Positions 55,201-64,000 of a stretch of 64,000 bases of DNA are shown in pieces. A program made the translations under genes and the position numbers. Each line of letters begins with the position of its first letter. Within the stretch, counting starts at the first letter, position 1. This stretch comes from Symsagittifera roscoffensis (taxonomy: Eukaryota > Xenacoelomorpha > Acoela > Convolutidae), in NCBI RefSeq assembly GCF_963678635.1, contig NC_087065.1, positions 51,344,452 to 51,408,451 on the forward strand. The letters run 5' to 3'. The notes under the pieces are model-generated. The model was not told the origin of the DNA. It made no database searches and worked only from the letters and a program-made list of their open reading frames with translations.

Positions 55201-55587
55201 ATAAAAAAAACTTGATCCAAAAATTGAAAAAACCACACCAAAAACCGTAAAAAGGAAAAAAGGCTTTTATCAAGAAGAAATGCTGTCGCATATGGATACG
55301 ATCCAGAGTCGGAGGTTGCAGGATCATCAACGAGTATGGCGAGAAAAGTGAGAGAACAGCGCGTGGTAGATAAAACCAAAGGTCTACCTATAGGCGCTGA
55401 AAAACCGTCGGTCCAGGGCAAGAAAATATCGCGAGCTATAAGAACAACAACTCCAACGAACACGACTTCCAAGAAAATCAACCAAAAGTTTATATACAAA
55501 TATGTATAATAATCGGCCTAACATACATAATATACAGTTGGATTTACACTTACAATTTTACATACTATCTGTTTTTCCACTTCAACA

Positions 55588-56884
55588 CCTCCGATTTGAT
55601 GAAGTTCAGCGACAAAAACTATCGTGACGTCCTAATGATTTTAAATTTGTGCTGTCGTTATTCTTATAATTTGTTTTAATAAATTCAGTTTGAAAAAGTT
55701 CATAAATCTCACGGCTTTTCTGTTTACCTACGTCGTTTTTCCTCTGCTTGAGGAATGTAATGAAATAATTCGTGATGATTTGTATATTCAGACCTATTTT
55801 GGTCAAAGTAATAATCATCTACGAAAATTTTGAAAACTCCAATAAAAACTCGACATTCTGAGTCCAATTAGAGAAAAGCTTCATCACCTGTCACCGTGTT
55901 TTGTACAGTTCGAGGCTTGAAAAATGCCAAATCGCTCAAATTTGATTCTAATTGTAGATCAGCTGTTTTTTCTAGGATTCAAAAATTCCCCTGATTTTTC
56001 AGGACTCCTACTAAACTTGTTTAGAAGCCTAGCATTGAACTCAAGGCCTATCAGTAATTTCTGTGGTGGACCAATGTGACGTGACTCCTATGCTTTAATT
56101 TTCTAACGCGTATGCGTATTTGTAAAGCAGAGGAAACTTCAATTCAAAAAGAACTTTTATTAAAAAAGAAGCCAAAACTATCAAAAAGAAAAATTTGGTT
56201 TCAATTCAAGAGTTAGCGCTTTTAACAAACTCTATCCTTTTGACTTATTTTTTCTAACAACTTTCTACGCTAATTGAAAAGAAACCAGGTTGAGATACTG
56301 TTTTAAGAAGCTTGCCATTTATAACAAATCAAGCTCAATGTTAAAAAATTTCTGAAATGCAGTTGAAAAAAACAGAATTCAATCCTAATTGAAATGAGCA
56401 AACCATATATTTAATCAATAGCAAAAAATACAACAGCAAAGTTTTTTAAAACAAGGTTTTAAAAAATTGAGAAATATTTCAGTTTCTTAAACTATTTTGT
56501 CACTTATTTTCTATTATATCCACCTTAATCATTGTGCTCTGAATGCGGAATGCTCTGTGTTACTCCTGCTGCCTCCGGCCAAAAAAACCAAAAGGCTGTA
56601 GTAAGTTTTAAAGATGAGCAGTAAGTTTTTTCTAATTCGACGTTTGTTTTTTTTTTCGGTTTTTTGATATTCTAGTTGCGTATTGATTTTTTAATAAGAA
56701 ATGTAAAAAAATATACCCACGAAATTAGGAAAACGTTAAAAAAAGATCAATTAAAAGCATAAATTACCGTTTCAGTGAAAGAAATAAGAATAATTTACAG
56801 GTTTTGAGAATTTGGTAAGCCTACGTAGATTTATGACAACTTTCAGAAGTTTTTCCAGCATTATGGCTTTTGTTGTAAACTGTA
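55588..56884. other. AT-rich spacer, nothing recognised
   Basis: No ORF of interest and no clear repeat; homopolymer-rich. Confidence 0.4.
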
Positions 56885-58683
56885 CCCAGGAAATTTTCTG
56901 TGCAAGATCTGAAGTTTTTTATTTCCATCATAAGTTGATTCTCAGATCTGATTCTTTTATATGAGATCTTAATAATAATTTACAAATTTCAGATCTGAAA
57001 TTTGGTTCTGAAATAGAACATTTCAGATCTGAAATAACCTTGAAACGCAAACTTTCAGATCTGAAATCAGATCTGCAAAATCCTTTGTCAAATTATAATT
57101 TGTGCATTTTGAGCAAACAATTGAGTTTTTTTTGTTTTTTATGCTTCTGCAATACACAATTATGTTAAGATTCCTGCACTGACAAAAATGGATTAGGATC
57201 GATTTTATAATGAAAAAAGTACGTTGATTAAATTTAGATCGATTTTAGTATGAAAAAAGTAGGAAGATTAGATGAAAAAGATGAAGATTGATTTGGATTG
57301 ATTTAAAATCGATTTAAATTGATCTGAAATCCGAACTAAAAAAATTGATCTAAATCGATTTTCAATCAATTTAAATGCATTTTTTCCAATCTGAGTTTGT
57401 TTTTATTTTTAAGGGGATTAAAACGGATTTAAATCAATTTAAATCGATTTTTTTCATTCGAGATTTATCAGTTTTGAACTTTTTTTGCATTTATTCATTG
57501 CCTATCACTTTTCAATTCACATCCATATCGTATTGTAGCATAAAAAAGACCAAATAAAAACACCAAAACATCGATAAAATTTTATGATTTTCTTGCCTAT
57601 TACCAAATAAAAATACCAAAATATCGATAAAATTCTTTGATTTTCTTGCCTATTTGTGTTCAAAAACTGATCTGTTTTGATACCTTTCTTGATTCGTTTT
57701 ATATGTTTTGCCCAAAATCTGATTCATATTCATAATATTTTATGATTTAATTGCATATTAACTAAATCAAATTTCAATTCATTCTGACCCTTTTCTTGTT
57801 TGTTACATAGGATTTTGCAAAATCTGATTTACATTAGGTTTCTATAATTTCATTGCCTATTTTCGAGTTTAAACTCTGATTTATGTGGATCATTTTGATC
57901 ATTTAAAAAATTGAGAAAGAAAAATTCCATCTATTTTGTTAAAAGGGTTTGGTTTTTTCGCCGTGTTAGCAAAAAAAATGATCTTTGTGAGTCTGAAAAT
58001 CCATCGAAATCGATTTAAATCAATTTTTTAGACACTCAAATTGATTTAAAATTTTCAAGAAGATTGATTTAAATCGATTTAAAACCATTTAAAATCGTAA
58101 AATGTACATTTTTAATCGATTTGGATTAATTTAAAATCGATTTAAAATCAATTAAAATCAATCTGAAACCATTTTTGTCAGTGCGGGTTAGCTAGCGGTA
58201 AAAAAAACTTTGAATAATTTCGCAAACAGTTTTTTTCGAACTAATTTTTTTTTCGAACTAATCAAAAACTGTTAGAAGACCTGTCAAATTTTTGGTTTCA
58301 TGCGCTGCTTTTGCGTTTCCAATGGTTATCTCATGCGTTGGGGAAAATATTTTTGCTGTAACCAACTTGAGAGTTTGCTGAGTACCTGCTAGTAGCTAGC
58401 AGAAGCTCTCAAATACAAAAAAAAAATGAAAATTACTAAAATTGTGTCAGAATCATTAATTTTTCAGATCTGAAATAATCAAGAAAAACTAAATTTCAGA
58501 TCTGAAATTAGATCTGAAATAGATTTTTTCAGATCTGAAAAAAACAAGAAAAATAAAATTTCAGATCTGAATTTAGATCTGAAATAACCAAACCTTAAAG
58601 TATCCAAGCGTTATTTAAACATTTCACAACTGCTTTAGATCTGAAAAAGATTATTCAAAGCTTGTTTTAGAAAATTTACTGGG
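56885..58683. mobile_element. Outer TIR element with AGATCT palindrome arrays, split by an inner element
   Basis: The ends CCCAGGAAATTTTC (from 56885) and GAAAATTTACTGGG (to 58683) are inverted repeats, flanked on both sides by TA. Just inside both ends are clustered palindromes TTTCAGATCTGAAA (about 56900-57075 and 58460-58640, ten or more in all). Removing the inner element at 57176-58184 leaves about 790 bp with no coding capacity. The TA target fits Tc1/mariner-like MITEs; the class is inferred. Confidence 0.65.
57176..58184. mobile_element. Inner 1-kb TIR element rich in ATCGATTTAAAT palindromes
   Basis: Perfect inverted ends GCACTGACAAAAATGG at 57176-57191 and its complement at 58169-58184. 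Inside both ends lie many ATCGATTT/AAATCGAT and GATTTAAATC variants (57195-57450 and 58000-58165). The centre (57450-57990) has no transposase ORF. No clear target duplication is seen. Confidence 0.72.
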
Positions 58684-58689
58684 TACGGG

Positions 58690-61600
58690 AAACATAAGAA
58701 TTAAGAGTTAAAAAAATATTTGATTATTTTTACAAACTCAATATATGTTTTTATGCAGTAATTACCGTGGTTGAGAAGCTTTCTTATCCGTGTTAAATCT
58801 CAGTAACGGCTACAAAAGTACTCGCTGGCAAAAATGGAATTTAATTTCTTTGTTACGGCTGACTTAGCAAATTCTAAGAAATCTGCTAAATGTAAAAACC
58901 CTGGAAAAAAATTATCCATTGGAATATTTATTCTTAAATTGAATTGAAGAAGCATGATATCGTCAGTAGCCTGAAATTTTAACCTCTTGCAATACACTTT
59001 GTGAATCTTGTTATTAAAGTATTAGATAAACGAGAACAGACGTCTTTCGTCCTGTGACGTTTTCCTTTCAATCCTTCTCTTTATTCTCTTTACACTCTCT
59101 CTTAATTAATTCTGTCTCTCTCTCGGAATCACTCTGTCACATCTAATACCCTGTCTTTCTTCCCCAAATCTGCCCAAAATTCCCCACAATTCCATCCTTC
59201 ACACTTAATTCCGCCCCTCGCCCCCCTTAAGACACTTAAGTCACTGCATGTCACCCCCACTCGCTCCAATTAACATTTCACTCTAACTGAAAAGAATACG
59301 AGATATTTAAAAAATGGGATGATCCTTTATTCTGACGTTGTTTCTGTCTACTTGTAATTAAACACCGCTGCTAAATTGCATCCGAAATCTATTGAGTCTG
59401 TTACGCTCAAGTTTATTTCAATCTTCAAGAGGCAGCTCTTAAGTCGTTTCCCTTTTCAATTGCCCCCAAATATCAAAAATGAATCATATCCTAAATCATT
59501 GATCACTGACTGACCTTTAACATATATGATAAATGTTTTGTCAAATAAAAATGTTTTTTTTTTTCAATTTCGTTTTTTTTTCTAGTGTCATCCCCTAACA
59601 CGTAACTCCTTGCAATATTAGAAAAACTTTGCGTCAATTAAAGCAAAAAATAAAATTGTGCCGCAATTTGCTGAATTATTTGATCAAATTAGGTTTTGGT
59701 TCAAAACTGAGGTTTTTCTAAACTATTTTTTTTCAAAATTTGAAACCGTTGTAACTTTTTCTTTGATTTAGTTAAGCAGTTTAGATTGGTTAGTGCTAGC
59801 TTACTGCGATACTATCATTTTTCAATTTTTTCTTGTTAACTGCGACTTCAGTGGTGGCAAAAACAGATTATTTTGAAATATGAAAGATATTTATCGTTTG
59901 CTGCGATTTCCACGGTAACGCTCAGAGAAGAAAATAACAGAAACTTTGACCCAATTCCGTGGTTTCAGTACCCAAATTTTTCCAATAGGTCATCAAGCAT
60001 GTTCAATTTTTTAAAAATAATAGTTTCGATCAACTGAATACTAGTCATACACAAATGCATAGCAAATAAAAGTTATATGCAAACAAATGCATACCAAAAA
60101 ACGGAAAAACCGTTTAGTTAAAGTTTTCTACAATAGATGAAATCACTAAACAGCGAAACTTTAAAAAATTGGAGGCTTTTGTAAGTAGTTTGTGTAGTTT
60201 GTAAATGAGACCTGGTGTAAGAAAAAATGAATTGTATAGTTTTTCTCTATTCCAAATTACTATCATGTATTAGTAATTTTAAAAAAATAAAGTGATGAAA
60301 TAAAGTGACAAGAACTGAGATCTTAATCACCACAACTGTATTTGATGACATTTTGGAAAATTTTAAACCTGGTTCTAAAATTCTTATACAAAATAGTACC
60401 ATTGAAACAGAAAAAAAATGAAATTTCTGTAGAAGAAGTGAAAAAAATATGGAGGCAATTAATAACATAGTTTGTCACAAAAAAGAAGAAGACTAAAAAA
60501 ACAGTACCTAGAAAACAAAGAGGAAGAAAATTTTGCCAAATTTTTTTTCAGAAAATATGGTAAGGAAAAGTGAAAAATCAAACCTAAGTTTTTTAAAACA
60601 AAAAAACTATAAAAAACACCAAAAAAACTCTGTGTTCTCCAGCAAAAAATATTGATGGCGCAAATATAAAAAGAAAAGCGGAGATAGAATAAAAACTCAA
60701 AAACTTTTTTGTGGACGTTGGAAAATTTTTAGCAAAAAAACTACCCAGCACATGTATCAAATTTTTTAATAGTTTCATCGGAAAATCATTTCCTTTGAAA
60801 CCAACAAGCGATTGTGGTGTTTTTATTACAACAGCACAATTTTAAAAGAAAAATTCTTGTAGGTTTTAATGAGCTAAGCAATTATATTTGAAAACCGTCC
60901 TTGTGTCAGCTTCTAGCTTTTTTCATCTACAAAAGTCTTGGAAAATAAATTATTTTTCTGACAAATTGGGACACAGTACTTAGATGATGGTTAAACTATA
61001 CAAATGTCTCGCTCGTTAAACGCTATTAAACAATGCGTAATGTTTATCGTTGCAAATGCCTTTTTATGTATCTGAATTAGTTTGTGGTTTGAAATTGATG
61101 AAATAAAAATAAATTCTCCGCATTTACGCATTATTTAGCTGAATTAGCTTGCTTCAGTTAAATTTTTAGATTTTTTTGAGCCGGAGTAGTCTTTTAATTG
61201 TGCGACGCCTTACGAAAAAAATCTGCTAAAAAGTGCACATTAGTTGTCTCAATTTTCAGACTCTAATAATTTTGCGACAAATGATCACAGGTGAATTGCT
61301 TTTTAATGATAGTCTCAGGACGTCAATATCTTTTAGACAGTATAATAATGTTCTCACAAAAATATCTAATTTTGAAATCAAAATTTGCCTAGAGATAAAA
61401 TTAACCCGTGCAGAAACTTTCTGGTGAAATTCTCGGCAGCTTTTGTTCCTTTCACATTTTGTCTGAAATTAAACCAGTTTGAGAAAAACGCGTTTGAAAT
61501 TTCGATTGAAATAATTTTTGCAATAATCATGGGGCGGGACTGCAACAGAACCGCCAATGCAAAATATTCTAAGCAAAACAAAAGGTCTCTTTAATTACTC

Positions 61601-63400
61601 CTTCATATTGAAAAAAAAGAAACTTTTCGTAATAGGTTTACAAAGTCCACTGATGCTTAACCATTGATTCAGTTGTTGGTTGCTTTTTCTTCAGTACCGT
61701 GGGTAGGGAGATGGATACAGAAATCCGAAGTTTGAATATGATACATCTTTGATTATCTGATAATTTTGAGGCAACAATTTTAACTATTTCAAAAAGCTCG
61801 TAAGGCTTTTCATGTGCGTGAAACTGCCCTCTTGATTAACCTGGCTTAAGTGTAAAAATAAATCTGGAACTTGAATACCCGGTTGTGAGTAAGAAGTGCT
61901 GAGGCTCTCAACACAATTAATTTTGCAAGTAACAATATCTATTAAAAAAGGATAGCCTGTTACGGTGCAAGTAGCTCAGAATGTTCCGACCACAGTCTTA
62001 ACAAAATACAAAACGGTTTTCTCAAACTGGTGTCGTTTTTATCTGCATGTTGTGATTAAAAAAATTGAACGAAAAAATGAAATTTAAACATATTTGAGAG
62101 TCATATAGAATAATTCAATTGAGAACCAGTTTTTGAAGAAAATTGACTAGAAAAACGGCGAAAAAAGCAAAAAAATCTCAAAAATTTTTGCGGAAATTTT
62201 TTGAATTTTCAAGTTTTTGATTCCCAAATTTTGCTAAGAACTCCAAAAACTACCTGAATCTGGGTGAAACTAATTTTTCACGGTTTAAGTTAAGCTAAAA
62301 TAAGCTATTGCAATTACTAACTATCTTACTATTTAGCTCGAAGTTAGACCAAAAATAGAAAGTTTCAAACCAGTTTTTCTCGACACTGTGAAAACTTTTT
62401 CAAATTTCATTAAAGTCGTTCACGACTGAAAGGGCTAGAATATGATATATCACTCTATCCGATGATTATTTGTGGTAGCTGATTTTGGGTGGAAGAAACT
62501 AAAGCACACTCGAATCCAGAGTTCAATGGTCGGAACAACAACAACGATTTTATCAATTTTTAGCGGTTATAGCTTAAAAAATACATCATTTTGAAGAGTG
62601 GTTGTTTCTCTAGAATCGCACCCAAAAACAAAAATTGTTCCCGTTTTGTAGCTAAAAAAAATTACCAACAGTTATTGAAACATCTGATCAATCTAACAAA
62701 CATTTCGACTTCTTGATTATACAATTTCAAGAATTTTCTAATCATTTGCTATCAGTTCCAAGATTATGAAGACATTGATTGCAAGGGCTCTAGCAAACAA
62801 AAAAGAAAAACTTGTATGATGGCTCTCTGATTTTCTTTTGTTCAGAAAAAGAATATATATGAGAAGTGTTTCTCTTATGAGTCGCAAACTATCAGCACTC
62901 ACAATGCTGGGATAAATTTTTCAAATTCAACATGCTGATTCATAATTTCTCAAATGATTATCGTTAACATATCCTGTAAATATATGAAAAATGTTCGTTT
63001 GATATACTATTTGATTAATCTGAAAACAAAACAATGAAACACATCATATATAAAAAAAAATCAAAACAACAAAAAACGAATTTTATCATTCAGCACATAC
63101 CTTCATTGTACTGATTTTCAAAAATCTACTGTAACTCATAGATGATAATTTTTTATACTACTTGAGTTTGCTTAGGATATTTATCGAAATAAACTATTAA
63201 CACCAAAAGCAGAAAAGTTGGAAAGTTAATGATTGGTTTCCATTTACAGTTATAGAGGTTAAAAACATTGTATCTTTGAAAAATCTTGAAGCAAAAATAG
63301 GTAGACATTATTAATATGCAGAATGAGTTATTGGCAGACAAACTATGCTGCGAATGTCAGGGGCGCTTCCTTGAAATTTTAAATGACCCAGTGAGGTTTT
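58690..63400. other. AT-rich non-coding region
   Basis: I find no supportable gene. A pyrimidine-rich stretch lies at 59040-59280 (many CTCTCT and CCCC runs). The rest is poly-A/T-rich sequence with short chance ORFs. Confidence 0.4.
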
Positions 63401-63405
63401 AACCA

Positions 63406-63449
63406 CTCAGACCATCAAATTCAGCCTTGTATGAATTTGATGGTCTGAG
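63406..63449. repeat. Perfect 18-bp inverted repeat with 8-nt loop
   Basis: CTCAGACCATCAAATTCA at 63406-63423 and its exact complement at 63432-63449; loop GCCTTGTA. It could form a stable hairpin in RNA or DNA, or be the tip of a foldback element. Confidence 0.85.
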
Positions 63450-63570
63450 CACTTTACCGCTTTGTTTGATAAACCGCTTTATCTCATATGAAGTAATGTT
63501 TGCCGAAAACCTATGTGGTTGTGTTTTTTGTCGCAATGCTTCTTGAAATTATAATTGTAAAAGCTACATT

Positions 63571-63917
63571 TTTTATTCTAGTATAAATAGCAAATTATAT
63601 TTTTTTCTCACAAAGAGAGATTTTTTTGAATAGAAAAAGAATAAATTCAGTTCACCAGCGGATTCAGGGTGGTGGGCGCGGGGGAGGGGGTTGGGGAATA
63701 GTGGGTGGACTACAAAATCCACTTAGGCGCCAAAATAAGTTCATTAAAGCTTCATTTTTTCCGTTAGTTTATTTAGCAATTTAAATTTTGTTCTCACGAA
63801 GAGAGCTTTTTATGAACAAAAAAAAACAACTTGAGTTCACCACCGGATGCAGGGAGGTGGGGTGAGAGAGGGGAGTGGGTGGACGCTAAAAACCACTTAG
63901 GCGACAAAATTTGCTAA
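63571..63917. repeat. Two diverged tandem copies of a G-rich ~170-bp unit
   Basis: Copies at about 63571-63740 and 63762-63917. Shared blocks in order are TCTCAC.AAGAGAG, GTTCACCA.CGGAT.CAGGG, a GGGGAG-rich core, GTGGGTGGAC and CCACTTAGGCG.CAAAAT. The second copy is shorter. Confidence 0.75.
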
Positions 63918-64000
63918 CTTTGAGGGGGAGTACACTTTTTTGTTAAAATTTCCCTAAAAACAATTTTTGGACGAAATAGGTTCTTTGTAGTGCTTCGCAG

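Larger units (their letters stand above)
52590..55587 (+). mobile_element. Old Ty3/gypsy relic
   Basis: Terminal similarity: 52590-52654 against 55529-55587 (ATATACAGTT.GAT.TACACTT..., TTTACATACTATCTG, ending TTGAACA / TTCAACA). A primer-binding site and Gag start follow at 52654. Gag, protease, RT and RNase H remnants are recognisable in different frames up to about 55200. Only the ends of the LTRs can be matched, so full LTR limits are unknown. Confidence 0.75.

Noticed and set aside
58690-63400. Possible small genes on either strand
   Set aside because: All frames are short and of low complexity, with no motif, consistent splice sites or homology.

Overview
The window looks like metazoan nuclear DNA, probably from a marine or other invertebrate. 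Coding density is low, the one multi-exon gene has GT-AG introns, and there are a TRIM-type RING/B-box gene and an ATRIP-like coiled-coil exon. Most recognisable coding sequence comes from LTR retrotransposons. I see no rRNA, tRNA, CRISPR array or bacterial-type operon. I cannot name the species.

Positions 1-24,240 are retroelement territory. Plus-strand remains (1-4860, cut by the window edge) hold an unknown ORF followed by a broken conserved protein, called ORF3 here. A 17.07 kb LTR retrotransposon follows on the minus strand (6565-23634). It has 887/885 bp LTRs that differ by only about four substitutions and one 2-bp indel, a primer-binding site and a polypurine tract. Its 1907-aa Gag-Pol has zinc knuckles, protease, RT and RNase H but no integrase. 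A 995-aa ORF2 carries one canonical and one degenerate SGNH (GDSL) hydrolase domain, and ORF3 is homologous to the protein in the plus-strand remains. The RT motif A aspartate is alanine in this copy although its LTRs are young. Next to it is a LINE 3' fragment with a duplicated tail.

Positions 24,240-34,900 are the gene region. An ATRIP-like first exon starts beside an 81-bp inverted repeat. A six-exon TRIM-like gene (29049-34485, 1246 aa, all intron phases consistent) follows. Introns and spacers hold a dispersed repeat with a GCGAAGC/GCTTCGC hairpin, tandem duplications, and a 184-bp MITE flanked by perfect 9-bp target duplications.

Positions 35,040-45,600 hold two fused degenerate Ty3/gypsy-like elements. 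The plus-strand one encodes Gag, protease and integrase but has no RT/RNase H between them. It shares its primer-binding sequence with the 17-kb element, so the two lack complementary functions. A minus-strand Gag/RT/RNase H element is truncated against its 3' LTR at about 42353.

Positions 46,136-48,012 hold one intact intronless gene for a secreted protein with repeated six-cysteine modules and a Tyr/Asp/His-rich tail. The remaining 16 kb is AT-rich and mostly non-coding. It holds a 20-bp minisatellite, an old gypsy relic (52590-55587), a nested pair of TIR elements (56885-58683), an 18-bp perfect hairpin and a GT-rich tandem duplication at the end.
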